A stretch of 58,862 bases of DNA. Source: Streptomyces pinistramenti (GTDB lineage: Bacteria > Actinomycetota > Actinomycetes > Streptomycetales > Streptomycetaceae). The translations under genes and the position numbers were made by a program. The DNA is taken from NCBI RefSeq assembly GCF_020564935.1, contig NZ_JAJCXB010000046.1, positions 1-58,862 on the forward strand, read 5' to 3'. The notes under the pieces were generated by a model. It was not told where the DNA came from and searched no databases. It saw nothing but the letters and a program-made list of their open reading frames with translations. Below are positions 43,384-51,821 of the stretch, piece after piece. Each line of letters starts with the position of its first letter. Position 1 is the stretch's first letter.

Positions 43384-44178
43384 TCACGGCGTCCGCGCGA
43401 TCAGATACCGGAACACATTCGGCAGCCACACCGAGCCGTCCGCCCGCAGATACGGACGCAGCGCCGCCCGCAGCCCCTCGTCCAAGGGCTCCCGCCCCCC
43501 GTCGTCCGCCCCCATGGACAGCAGCCCGCACACCGCGCTCGCCAGGTCCGGGTAACCGAACGGGCAGGCCACCCGGCCCGAACCGTCAAGGCGCAGCCCC
43601 GCCCGCTCCGCCAGTTCCTCCAGATCGTCCCGCCGGCTCGGCCGCCATGCGCCGCTGCCCGCCGTACGCCGCGCCGCTCCCAGTACCCCCGCGGCGGCAC
43701 ACCGTTCCGCAGGCCCCCAGCCCCCCAGTACCACCGCACCGCCGCGCTCGGCCAGCCCGGCCGCCGCCCGCAGCACGGCCGCCGCGTCCTCGGCACCGCC
43801 CAGCGGATGGAACGCCGTCACCACGGTGAACGGCCCGTCACCGGCCACCGAATCCGGGCCGCCGCACGCGACCCTGACGGCCGGTGCCGCACCCTCCGCG
43901 GCCGCCCGCTCGTGCGCCGCCTCCGCGTCCACCCCGCTCACCAGCGCACCGCGCGAGGCGGCCAGCCCCAGCGCCAGGCCGCCGCGGCAGCCGAGCCCGA
44001 GCAGCCGGGTACCGGGCCCGACCCCCAGCCGCGCGTACACCGCTTCGTACAGCGGCGTCAGCATCCGCTCCGGTATCCCGGAACGGTCCAGGGCGCGCTC
44101 CGGTGGAGCGTCGGGCGGCGGCCCGGAATCCGTGGACGGGGAGTCCGCGAGCTGCTGCCGGACAAGCGTGAGTGACAT
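43384..44178 (-). CDS. SAM-dependent methyltransferase-like protein
   Basis: A 264-residue protein with a Rossmann methyltransferase outline. The motif I region reads LLGLGCRGGLALGLA, followed by an acidic VDAEAA and AGLAERGGAVVLGGWG. The usual LDLGCGTG pattern is degenerate and could be imperfect for SAM binding. The C-terminus ends in a conserved-looking VWLPNVFRYLIA. ATG 44178 is chosen as the conserved start. Substrate unknown. Confidence 0.7.
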   Translation of the reverse strand: MSLTLVRQQLADSPSTDSGPPPDAPPERALDRSGIPERMLTPLYEAVYARLGVGPGTRLLGLGCRGGLALGLAASRGALVSGVDAEAAHERAAAEGAAPAVRVACGGPDSVAGDGPFTVVTAFHPLGGAEDAAAVLRAAAGLAERGGAVVLGGWGPAERCAAAGVLGAARRTAGSGAWRPSRRDDLEELAERAGLRLDGSGRVACPFGYPDLASAVCGLLSMGADDGGREPLDEGLRAALRPYLRADGSVWLPNVFRYLIARTP

Positions 44179-44637
44179 CGAAAGAGCCCCTGTTCGCCGA
44201 AATCCCGAAGCCGGTCTGTCCCGCACCACCCGTGCGTCCGCATGCGGTGCGCCCCGCTGCCGGAGGGCTTCCGCGCGCCCGCGCAGGGCCGGGCCCGCCC
44301 CCGCAGTGCCGGAGCGCCGTTCCAGCGTGCCCCGGCCCGCGCCGATCCGCCACGGCAGTGCCGCCCGCCCCCGCCCCCGGTCCCTCCCGCCGTTCACGTC
44401 GGCCCTACGGTGTGTACGGGACGATGGCGACCACGCCGCGCGACCGGCGTGCGCCCCGGATACGCCGCGTGGTGTACGCGGGGTTACGTACCGGCTTGAG
44501 GCGCCGTGCGCGCCTTGCGTGCAGATCGAGGCACCCGCCCCCGGCGCGCCCCTTCACCAGAAACTGACTGGTACGTGCAAATTATTTGGGATGGCCCGGA
44601 ATCGGAACACTGGGAGACCCCGGCTCGTTGTCACGAC
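44179..44637. other. Intergenic region methyltransferase to SprT-like gene
   Basis: 459 bp between divergent genes. The part to about 44500 is GC-rich with only shadow frames. The last 100 bp are less GC-rich (AAATTATTTGGG at 44580) and could hold the promoter of the downstream gene. No sharp -35/-10 pair was found. Confidence 0.4.
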
Positions 44638-45228
44638 GTGAGCACGACACCGCCTGTTCTCGCCGCCGAGCTGGCACTCGCCTGGGCCGATATTCAACGG
44701 CACCACCCCGAGCTGCCGGACCTGGCCGCGCCCGAATCCCTGATCGGAGAGTCCTCGTCCGCCTGTGGCGCCGAACTCTCCTTCGAACGGCTGCTCCATG
44801 AGGCAGTCCACGGCATCGCCGCAGCCCGCGGCATCCGCGACACCTCCCGTGCAGGCCGCTACCACAACCGCCGGTTCCTGACGATCGCCGAGGAGCTGGG
44901 CCTGGACCACGTCGACGAACCGCATCCCAGCAGCGGATTCTCCCTGGTCACGCTCAACCCCGAGGCCAGGCGCCGCTACCGGCCCACCATCGAGCGGCTC
45001 GCCAGAGCCCTCAAGGCGCACACCATGGCGACCGCCACGGACAGCGCCCGCAGTTTCCGCGGCCCGGCCGCACGCCACGGCTCCTCCGGAGGCGGCGTAC
45101 GCGTCAAGGCAGTCTGCGACTGCGGACGCAACGTCCGGGTCGTTCCGTCCGTGCTGGCCCAGGCGCCCATCGTCTGCGGCGGCTGCGGCAAGCCCTTCCG
45201 GATCCCCGAGGTGGCCGCGGTCGGCTGA
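44638..45228 (+). CDS. SprT-like zinc-metalloprotease-family protein
   Basis: A 196-residue protein. It contains HEAVHG, an HEXXH zincin motif, at about residues 53-58, and RYHNRRFLTIAEELGL about 25 residues on, with His as plausible third zinc ligand, as in the SprT/YgjP/ArdC families. A C-terminal zinc ribbon has CDCG and CGGCG pairs. It may cleave DNA-bound or ribosomal proteins, but this is inference. GTG 44638 gives the conserved start STTPPVLAAELALAW; earlier GTG 44575 is possible. It precedes rpsP. Confidence 0.78.
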   Translation: MSTTPPVLAAELALAWADIQRHHPELPDLAAPESLIGESSSACGAELSFERLLHEAVHGIAAARGIRDTSRAGRYHNRRFLTIAEELGLDHVDEPHPSSGFSLVTLNPEARRRYRPTIERLARALKAHTMATATDSARSFRGPAARHGSSGGGVRVKAVCDCGRNVRVVPSVLAQAPIVCGGCGKPFRIPEVAAVG

Positions 45229-45243
45229 CCCGAGGGCGTGTGG

Positions 45244-45249
45244 CACAAT
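45244..45249 (+). promoter_or_regulatory. Putative -10 of the rpsP operon
   Basis: CACAAT within TGGCACAATGG is a good Streptomyces -10, giving a leader of about 130 nt. A matching -35 at the proper distance was not found. Confidence 0.4.
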
Positions 45250-45384
45250 GGTCAGCTGTACTCGACAGTCGCACAGGACCCCTCTCTCCTCCGGCTGACG
45301 CGTCCATCGGGCATACCGAGTACCGCAACCCCACGTGGCATCCCGTTGTGCCCAACCACGTCAAGACCAGGAGACACCACTTCC

Positions 45385-45825
45385 GTGGCAGTCAAGATCA
45401 AGCTGAAGCGTCTGGGCAAGATCCGCGCGCCTCACTACCGCATCATCATCGCCGACTCCCGCACCCGCCGTGACGGCCGGGCCATCGAGGAGATCGGCCT
45501 GTACCACCCGGTGCAGAACCCCTCGCGCATCGAGGTCGACTCCGAGCGTGTCCAGTACTGGCTGGGTGTCGGCGCGCAGCCGACCGAGCCCGTCATGGCC
45601 ATCCTCAAGGTCACCGGCGACTGGCAGAAGTTCAAGGGCCTGCCGGCCCCGGCGCCGATGAAGGTCGCCGAGCCGAAGGTCGACAAGCGCGCCCTCTTCG
45701 AGGCCGCTGCCAAGGACTCCGGCAACGAGCCCAAGGGTGAGGCCATCACCCCGAAGGCGAAGAAGGCTGACAAGAAGGCGGACGAGGCTGCGGCCGAGTC
45801 CACCTCCGAGTCGACCGAGGCCTGA
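45385..45825 (+). CDS. rpsP: Ribosomal protein S16
   Basis: A 146-residue small-subunit protein. The core AVKIKLKRLGKIRAPHYRII is S16; residues beyond 90 form a Lys/Ala/Glu-rich tail typical of actinobacteria. GTG 45385 follows CAGGAGACACC. It heads rpsP-KH-rimM-trmD-rplS. Confidence 0.96.
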   Translation: MAVKIKLKRLGKIRAPHYRIIIADSRTRRDGRAIEEIGLYHPVQNPSRIEVDSERVQYWLGVGAQPTEPVMAILKVTGDWQKFKGLPAPAPMKVAEPKVDKRALFEAAAKDSGNEPKGEAITPKAKKADKKADEAAAESTSESTEA

Positions 45826-45827
45826 GC

Positions 45828-46067
45828 ATGCTCGAGGAGGCCCTCGAGCACCTCGTCAAGGGCATCGTCGACAACCCCGATGACGTGCAGGTAGCCTCGC
45901 GCACCCTGCGCCGCGGACGCGTGCTGGAGGTCCGGGTTCACCCCGACGACCTCGGCAAGGTGATCGGCCGTAACGGCCGTACCGCCCGCGCGCTGCGGAC
46001 CGTCGTGGGCGCCATCGGCGGGCGGGGCATCCGCGTCGACCTCGTCGACGTGGACCAGGTCCGCTGA
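45828..46067 (+). CDS. KH-domain RNA-binding protein (KhpA type)
   Basis: A 79-residue single-KH protein. The GXXG loop is IGRNGRT in VIGRNGRTARALRTVVGAIG. It lies 2 bp after rpsP, as in many Gram-positive bacteria, where KhpA pairs with KhpB and affects ribosome assembly and cell size. A hairpin at 46088-46119 follows. Confidence 0.93.
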   Translation: MLEEALEHLVKGIVDNPDDVQVASRTLRRGRVLEVRVHPDDLGKVIGRNGRTARALRTVVGAIGGRGIRVDLVDVDQVR

Positions 46068-46087
46068 AGAAGTTGAGCACCGGCTCG

Positions 46088-46119
46088 GGCCGGGGAAGGC
46101 TTTCGAGCCGTCCCCGGCC
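46088..46119 (+). terminator. Hairpin after the KH gene
   Basis: GGCCGGGGA (46088-46096) pairs with 46111-46119, then TTTGTCG. Terminator or attenuator between rpsP-KH and rimM. Confidence 0.65.
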
Positions 46120-46305
46120 TTTGTCGTCCGCGAGGCGCGGTCCGCGCCCGCCGTGACGACGGGTGGCCCGTGCCGTACGCGCCCCGTCGGCCGCCGCCAT
46201 CCGCCATCACCACCGAATCTCCGCCACCATTACATCGAGGAACTCTCACGTTCCTCGGCCGCCCCCGCGAGAGCGCCGGCGGCTCAGCCGCAAAGAGGGA
46301 GCAGC

Positions 46306-46851
46306 GTGCAGCTGGTAGTCGCGCGGATCGGCCGCGCCCACGGCATCAAGGGCGAGGTCACCGTCGAGGTACGCACCGACGAGCCGGAGCTGCGGCTCGG
46401 GCCGGGAGCCGTCCTGGCCACCGAACCGGCCTCCGCCGGACCGCTGACCATCGAGACCGGCCGGGTGCACAGCGGCCGGCTGCTGCTGCGCTTCGAGGGC
46501 GTACGGGACCGCACGGCCGCCGAGGCGCTGCGCAACATCCTGCTCATCGCCGAGGTCGACCCGGAAGAGGTCCCGGAGGACCCCGAGGAGTTCTACGACC
46601 ACCAGCTGATCGACCTCGACGTCGTCACCCGCGACGGCACGGCCGTCGGCCGGATCGCCGAGGTCTCCCACCTGCCGTACCAGGACCTGCTGATCGTCAA
46701 GCGGTCCGACGGCAGCGAGGTCATGGTGCCCTTCGTCACCGAGATCGTGCCGGAGATCGACCTGGAGGAGCAGCGTGCGGTCATCGACCCGCCGCCCGGC
46801 CTCCTGGACGACAGCCAGGCCGAGATCGCATCGAACCGCGAGGACAGCTGA
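46306..46851 (+). CDS. rimM: 16S rRNA processing protein RimM
   Basis: A 181-residue ribosome maturation factor with an N-terminal barrel (VVARIGRAHGIKGEVTV) and C-terminal PRC barrel (FYDHQLIDLDVVTRDG). It binds S19 in assembling small subunits. GTG 46306 with AAAGAGGGAG upstream. Its TGA overlaps the trmD ATG by one base. Confidence 0.95.
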   Translation: MQLVVARIGRAHGIKGEVTVEVRTDEPELRLGPGAVLATEPASAGPLTIETGRVHSGRLLLRFEGVRDRTAAEALRNILLIAEVDPEEVPEDPEEFYDHQLIDLDVVTRDGTAVGRIAEVSHLPYQDLLIVKRSDGSEVMVPFVTEIVPEIDLEEQRAVIDPPPGLLDDSQAEIASNREDS

Positions 46852-47660
46852 TGCGGCTCGACGTCGTCACGATCTTCCCCGAGTACCTCGAACCGCTGAA
46901 CGTCTCGCTCGTCGGCAAGGCCCGCGCACGCGGACAGCTCGACGTCCGCATCCACGACCTGCGGGACTGGGCGCACGACAAGCACAACACCGTCGACGAC
47001 ACCCCCTACGGCGGCGGGCCCGGCATGGTCATGAAGCCGGAGCCCTGGGGCGAGGCGCTGGACGAGGTCCTCGCCTCCGGTGACGGCGAGCCGGTCATCG
47101 TCGTCCCCACCCCGAGCGGCGAACCGTTCACCCAGCAGCTCGCCGTCGAACTCTCCGCCAAGCCCTGGCTGGTGTTCACCCCGGCCCGCTACGAAGGCAT
47201 CGACCGCCGCGTCATCGACGAGTACGGCGACCGTGTCGACGTCCGCGAGGTGTCCATCGGCGACTACGTCCTGGCCGGCGGTGAGGCACCCGTCCTCGTC
47301 ATGGTCGAGGCCATCGCCCGGCTGCTCCCCGGAGTGCTCGGCAACGCCGCGTCCCATCAGGACGACTCGTTCGCCCCCGGTGCGATGACCGACCTCCTGG
47401 AGGGGCCCGTCTACACCAAGCCCCCGGAGTGGCGCGGCCGCGGCATCCCCGACGTGCTGATCAGCGGCCACCACGGCAAGATCGCCCGCTGGCGCCGCGA
47501 CGAGGCATTCCGCCGTACCGACCGCAACCGTCCCGACCTGATCGAGCGCGCCGACCCCGCCGCCTTCGACAAGAAGGACCGCGCGATCCTTGCCGCACTG
47601 GGCTGGGCGCCGGGCGAGGACGGCCGATTTGGGCGGACCGGCGAGGCCGTGGAAGAATAG
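46851..47660 (+). CDS. trmD: tRNA (guanine37-N1)-methyltransferase
   Basis: A 269-residue SPOUT methyltransferase that modifies G37 to prevent frameshifting. MRLDVVTIFPEY starts the protein; the knot loop residues DDTPYGGGPGMVMKPEP, PARYEGIDRRV and SIGDYVLAGGEAPVLV are all intact. It overlaps rimM by one base. Confidence 0.97.
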   Translation: MRLDVVTIFPEYLEPLNVSLVGKARARGQLDVRIHDLRDWAHDKHNTVDDTPYGGGPGMVMKPEPWGEALDEVLASGDGEPVIVVPTPSGEPFTQQLAVELSAKPWLVFTPARYEGIDRRVIDEYGDRVDVREVSIGDYVLAGGEAPVLVMVEAIARLLPGVLGNAASHQDDSFAPGAMTDLLEGPVYTKPPEWRGRGIPDVLISGHHGKIARWRRDEAFRRTDRNRPDLIERADPAAFDKKDRAILAALGWAPGEDGRFGRTGEAVEE

Positions 47661-47753
47661 GCCGCTGCTGTGTGCGTCCGGCGCGCGCCCCTGCCACAGG
47701 GGGAACGACGCCCGCCCGACGGAACGGCATCCGAACATCATCTTCGATATCCC

Positions 47754-47775
47754 GTTGATGACCTGTGGCATCAAC
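47754..47775 (+). promoter_or_regulatory. Leader hairpin of rplS
   Basis: GTTGATG (47754-47760) pairs with CATCAAC (47769-47775), 17 bp before the rplS start and close to its weak ribosome site. It could be an autoregulatory leader element. Confidence 0.35.
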
Positions 47776-47792
47776 GAAGAAAGCAGTAGGTC

Positions 47793-48140
47793 ATGCACCT
47801 TCTCGATTCCGTCGACTCCGCGTCGCTGCGCAGCGACATCCCGGCCTTCCGCCCGGGTGACACCGTCAACGTCCACGTCCGCGTCATCGAGGGCAACCGC
47901 TCCCGTGTGCAGCAGTTCAAGGGCGTTGTCATCCGCCGTCAGGGCGCCGGCGTGCGCGAGACCTTCACGGTCCGCAAGGTCAGCTTCTCCGTCGGCGTCG
48001 AGCGCACCTTCCCCGTGCACACCCCGATCGTCGAGAAGATCGAGCTCGTGACCCGCGGTGACGTCCGTCGCGCCAAGCTGTACTACCTCCGTGAGCTGCG
48101 CGGCAAGGCCGCGAAGATCAAGGAGAAGCGCGACAACTGA
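47793..48140 (+). CDS. rplS: Ribosomal protein L19
   Basis: A 115-residue large-subunit protein (DIPAFRPGDTVNVHVRVIEG, QQFKGVVIRRQGAGVRETF, LYYLRELRGKAAKIKEKR). It follows trmD as in most bacteria. A hairpin at 48150-48177 terminates it. Confidence 0.97.
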   Translation: MHLLDSVDSASLRSDIPAFRPGDTVNVHVRVIEGNRSRVQQFKGVVIRRQGAGVRETFTVRKVSFSVGVERTFPVHTPIVEKIELVTRGDVRRAKLYYLRELRGKAAKIKEKRDN

Positions 48141-48149
48141 GTCGTGCCG

Positions 48150-48177
48150 CCGGGGGCCGCGGAATTCCGCGCCCCGG
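48150..48177 (+). terminator. Terminator of rplS
   Basis: CCGGGG and CCCCGG flank the palindrome CGCGGAATTCCGCG, forming a long GC stem with a 2-nt bulge, 10 bp after the stop. Confidence 0.75.
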
Positions 48178-48236
48178 CATCGCATCATCGGGCTCACGTA
48201 CGGCGCCCGGACCCGGCCGGATAGGCTCAGGGTCCG

Positions 48237-49001
48237 ATGGACACCGACGCACAGCTCTCGGAGCGCGACCGCTCTCCCGCCCCCGACCAGGGGCCGGAGC
48301 ACCGGTCGCGCTCCGCGCGTTTTCTGGCCGCCCTGGCCGGGCTCCGCTTCCGGCCGGTCACCCTCTTCGGGATCTGCCTGGCCTTCCTCCTGCTGCTGAG
48401 CGCCTTCGTCGTCCAGCCTTTTCTGATCCCCAGCTCCTCCATGGAGAACACCCTGCAGATCGGGGACAGAGTGCTGGTCAACAAGCTGGCATACCGCTTC
48501 GGCGGCGAGCCGCGCAGGGGCGATGTGATCGTCTTCGACGGCACGGGGTCTTTCGTTCACAGGGAGTCGGAGGAGAATCCCGTCGCGGGGCTGCTGCGCG
48601 GAGCCGGCGCGGCGCTGGGACTGGCCCGGCCTGCCGACACCGACTACGTCAAGCGCGTGATCGGCATCGGAGGGGACCGGGTGACCTGCTGCGACAAACG
48701 GGGGCGGATCGAAGTGAACGGCAAGCCCGTCACGGAGGGCTATGTGTACCCGGGGAACGCGGCGTCCTCGGCGCCCTTCGACATCGTGGTGCCACAGGGG
48801 AAGCTGTGGGTCATGGGGGACCACCGGGCACGGTCCCGGGACTCCCGTGACCACCTGGGCGAAGCGGGCGGCGGCACCGTCCCCGTCGACAAGGTGATCG
48901 GCAGGGCGGACTGGATCAGCTGGCCGTTCCGCCGCTGGACCGGCCTCGACCGTCCGCCCGCCTTCGACGCGGTACCGGCCCCGGCAGGCCCGCATGGGTA
49001 G
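48237..49001 (+). CDS. sipW: Type I signal peptidase (first of four)
   Basis: A 254-residue membrane serine protease that removes Sec and Tat signal peptides outside the membrane. It has an N-terminal anchor (about residues 41-60), the nucleophile Ser68 in PSSSM and the general base Lys139 in YVKRVIG; the GDHR motif is GDHRAR. No C-terminal membrane segment is seen, in contrast to sipY and sipZ. TAGGCT (48222-48227) ends 9 nt before the ATG. The stop overlaps the sipX start by 8 bp. The name follows the S. lividans sipWXYZ order. Confidence 0.92.
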   Translation: MDTDAQLSERDRSPAPDQGPEHRSRSARFLAALAGLRFRPVTLFGICLAFLLLLSAFVVQPFLIPSSSMENTLQIGDRVLVNKLAYRFGGEPRRGDVIVFDGTGSFVHRESEENPVAGLLRGAGAALGLARPADTDYVKRVIGIGGDRVTCCDKRGRIEVNGKPVTEGYVYPGNAASSAPFDIVVPQGKLWVMGDHRARSRDSRDHLGEAGGGTVPVDKVIGRADWISWPFRRWTGLDRPPAFDAVPAPAGPHG

Positions 49002-50061
49002 CCGGGGGCGTCCGCGGCACGGACTTCAGGAGGCCGACGACGGCGAGCAGGACGAGGGCGGGCACGAGGGCGGCGGAGCGCACGGCGGGAGCGGGCACAG
49101 ACCGGGCGGGCGGGGCACCGGCGGACGTGCCGAGCGGCGGCGCCAGGCGCGGCGCATCAAACGCCGCAGACAGCGCTCGTACCTCAAGGAAATCCCCATA
49201 CTCATCGCGGTGGCCCTGGCCATCGCGCTGGTCCTGAAGACCTTCCTGGTCCAGGCGTTCGTGATCCCGTCGGGCTCCATGGAGCAGACGATCCGCATCG
49301 GCGACCGGGTGCTGGTCGACAAGCTCACCCCGTGGTTCGGATCCAAGCCGGAGCGCGGCGACGTCGTCGTCTTCAAGGACCCCGGTGGCTGGCTCAAGAA
49401 GGACGAGCAGCAGAAGACCGCCCCGGATCCGGCGGGGGTCAAGCAGTTCAAGGAATTCATGACCTTCATCGGCCTGTTGCCGTCGGCCGATGAACAAGAT
49501 TTGATCAAGCGTGTGGTCGGTGTTGGTGGCGATACCGTCAAATGCTGTGACAAACAAGGCAAACTTACGGTCAACGGAACTCCGCTCACCGAGCCGTACG
49601 TGCACCCCGGAAACCCGCCCTCCCAGCTGAAGTTCACGGTGAACGTTCCCACTGGGCGGGTCTTCGTCATGGGTGACCACCGTTCCAACTCGGCGGATTC
49701 GCGCTACCACCTGGACGAGCCCGACCACGGCACGGTTTCCGAGGACAACGTCGTCGGACGGGCCGTGGTGATCGCCTGGCCGTTCAAGCACTGGCGCAAA
49801 CTCGAAGAGCCCGACACCTTCGCGAACGTGCACGACGCGCCGGGTGCGGGGGCATCGGCCGCGGCAGGCCCGCATAGGGTGTTGCCCGAGTCTTTGACCG
49901 AACTCCCGACCCCTGCGGAACTCCCGCTCGTTATGGGAGTGGTGGGCCTGCACCGGCTGACGGGTGGGCGAGAGCGTGGAGTAAGGAGTGGATGTGGGGG
50001 ACTTGGCGGTCGGCGCGCGGTCCGGAACCGAAGGGCCCGAAGAACCGGAGGAAAGCGGTGA
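48994..50061 (+). CDS. sipX: Type I signal peptidase (second of four)
   Basis: A 355-residue signal peptidase. A basic cytosolic N-terminus of 60 residues precedes an anchor helix (66-90), Ser95 in PSGSM and Lys172 in LIKRVVG; GDHRSNSADSRYH is intact. The C-terminus has a short hydrophobic patch (LPLVMGVVGL) and a long Arg-rich tail. That tail overlaps the sipY start by 68 bp. ATG at 48994 overlaps sipW. Confidence 0.92.
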   Translation: MGSRGRPRHGLQEADDGEQDEGGHEGGGAHGGSGHRPGGRGTGGRAERRRQARRIKRRRQRSYLKEIPILIAVALAIALVLKTFLVQAFVIPSGSMEQTIRIGDRVLVDKLTPWFGSKPERGDVVVFKDPGGWLKKDEQQKTAPDPAGVKQFKEFMTFIGLLPSADEQDLIKRVVGVGGDTVKCCDKQGKLTVNGTPLTEPYVHPGNPPSQLKFTVNVPTGRVFVMGDHRSNSADSRYHLDEPDHGTVSEDNVVGRAVVIAWPFKHWRKLEEPDTFANVHDAPGAGASAAAGPHRVLPESLTELPTPAELPLVMGVVGLHRLTGGRERGVRSGCGGLGGRRAVRNRRARRTGGKR

Positions 50062-50965
50062 GACCGCGCAGACGGCAGCGAGTTCCGTGCATCTGTCGAA
50101 GCCGGAGGCACAGTCACAGCACACAGCGCAGGGGCCGGAACGGCGCCCGGCGGACGGTGAGGAGAGCGACGGCGTGAAAGGCGGGAAGGGCACGAAGAGT
50201 GCCAAGAAGCCGCGTGCCTTCTGGAAAGAGCTGCCGATTCTCGTCGGCATCGCCCTGATCCTCGCCCTGTTGATCAAGACGTTCCTGGTGCAGGCGTTCT
50301 CCATCCCGTCCGACTCCATGCAGGACACCCTGCAGCGGGGCGACCGGGTGCTGGTCGACAAGCTCACCCCGTGGTTCGGCTCCAAGCCGCAGCGCGGCGA
50401 GGTTGTCGTCTTCCACGACCCGGGCGGCTGGCTCAACGAAACGCCGACCCCTGAGCCCAACCCCGTTCAGAAGGTCCTCAGTTTCATCGGCCTGATGCCG
50501 TCTGCCGAGGAGAAGGACCTGATCAAGCGGGTCATCGCGGTCGGCGGCGACACCGTCGAATGCCATGGCACGGGGCCGGTCAAGGTCAACGGCAAGGCGC
50601 TCAAGGAGGATTCGTTCATCTTCCCGGGCAACACCCCTTGCGGCGACCGGGCGTTCGGCCCGATCCACGTCCCCAAGGACCGGATCTGGGTCATGGGCGA
50701 TCACCGTGACGACTCCCTCGACTCGCGCTACCACCAGAACCTCAAGGGCAACGGCACGGTTTCGGTCGACGAGGTCGTCGGCCGCGCCTTCACCGTCGCC
50801 TGGCCGATCAACCGCTGGTCGACGCTGCCCGTGCCGGACACCTTCGACCAGGCAGGACTGAACAAGGCGATGGCCGCGACACCGGCCGCGTTCGGCCTCG
50901 TCGGCGCCGTCCCGATCGTTCTGTGGCGTCGCAAGAGGCTGACCAAGGAACGTACCCCCAGGTAG
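49994..50965 (+). CDS. sipY: Type I signal peptidase (third of four)
   Basis: A 323-residue signal peptidase. GTG 49994 follows AAGGAG by 5 nt and starts MGDLAVGARSG; a GTG two codons earlier overlaps the ribosome site. An acidic N-terminus of about 70 residues precedes the anchor. Catalytic Ser108 (PSDSM) and Lys178 (LIKRVIA), then GDHRDDSLDSRYH. A C-terminal helix (FGLVGAVPIVLW) and WRRKR end suggest a second anchor. N-terminal coding overlaps the tail of sipX. Confidence 0.92.
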   Translation: MGDLAVGARSGTEGPEEPEESGETAQTAASSVHLSKPEAQSQHTAQGPERRPADGEESDGVKGGKGTKSAKKPRAFWKELPILVGIALILALLIKTFLVQAFSIPSDSMQDTLQRGDRVLVDKLTPWFGSKPQRGEVVVFHDPGGWLNETPTPEPNPVQKVLSFIGLMPSAEEKDLIKRVIAVGGDTVECHGTGPVKVNGKALKEDSFIFPGNTPCGDRAFGPIHVPKDRIWVMGDHRDDSLDSRYHQNLKGNGTVSVDEVVGRAFTVAWPINRWSTLPVPDTFDQAGLNKAMAATPAAFGLVGAVPIVLWRRKRLTKERTPR

Positions 50966-51017
50966 GGTGCCGTCCCAGATCTTCGACGCGGGCCGCGCCC
51001 GCGGGGTGGGAGCTGGG

Positions 51018-51821
51018 ATGGTCAGCGGTACGGAAGACAGGACCGACGGCCACGGCCGGACCAAGGGCAGCATGTTGTCCGGTCTGGCCGTGGCCGTCGG
51101 CTGTGTGCTGTTCCTGGGTGGCTTCCTCTGGGCGGCCGTGATCTACCGCCCCTATACGGTGCCGACCGACTCGATGTCCCCGACGATCGCGCCGGGCGCC
51201 CGCGTCCTGGCCGAGAAGGTCGACGGGGCACAGATCCGCCGCGGCGACGTCGTCGTGTTCAAGGACGCGGTGTGGGGCGACCTGCCGATGGTCAAGCGGG
51301 TGGTCGGCGTGAGCGGCGACAACGTCGCCTGCTGCACCAAGGGTCGGCTGACGGTCAACGGCACGCCGATCGAGGAACCGTATCTGCAGAACGAAAACCT
51401 CGCCTCGCCCACCGGCTTCACCGCCAAGGTCCCCGACGGACAGCTCTTCCTCCTCGGCGATCACCGCAACGACTCCCTCGACTCCCGCTCCCACGTCACC
51501 GACGGCGACCACGGATCCGTCCCGCGCAGCGCCGTACAGGCCCGCGTGGACGGCCTCGCCTGGCCCCTGGGCAGCATCGGCATGCTCGACCGGCCCACGG
51601 CCTTCGCCGGCCTGCCCGGAGGCGCGTCGGAGCCCGGCCCGCTGCGGCCCCTGACGTACGCCGTCATCGCCGGCGCGGTGCTCATCCTGGGCGGCGCCGC
51701 CTACGGGCCCCTCGCACGCCGAGCGGGACGCAAGGGACGTTCGGGCGGCAGCGCGGGGAGTGACGGGAGCGTCGGTGGCGGCGCGGGACGGCCGGTGAGC
51801 GAGGGCCGCGCCCGTGACTGA
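51018..51821 (+). CDS. sipZ: Type I signal peptidase (fourth of four)
   Basis: A 267-residue signal peptidase with an anchor at about 20-42, Ser52 in PTDSM, Lys93 in MVKRVVG and GDHRNDSLDSRSH. A C-terminal helix (YAVIAGAVLILGGAAYGPL) then a Gly/Ser/Arg-rich tail suggests two membrane spans. ATG 51018 follows GGGAGCTGGG; GTG 50967, 1 bp after the sipY stop, gives 17 more residues. It overlaps the NUDIX gene by 8 bp. Confidence 0.9.
   Translation: MVSGTEDRTDGHGRTKGSMLSGLAVAVGCVLFLGGFLWAAVIYRPYTVPTDSMSPTIAPGARVLAEKVDGAQIRRGDVVVFKDAVWGDLPMVKRVVGVSGDNVACCTKGRLTVNGTPIEEPYLQNENLASPTGFTAKVPDGQLFLLGDHRNDSLDSRSHVTDGDHGSVPRSAVQARVDGLAWPLGSIGMLDRPTAFAGLPGGASEPGPLRPLTYAVIAGAVLILGGAAYGPLARRAGRKGRSGGSAGSDGSVGGGAGRPVSEGRARD

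Noticed and set aside
43086..43829. Pro/Ala/Arg-rich frame after ffh
   Set aside because: Crosses the ffh end, a terminator and an antisense methyltransferase; composition is typical of a shadow.
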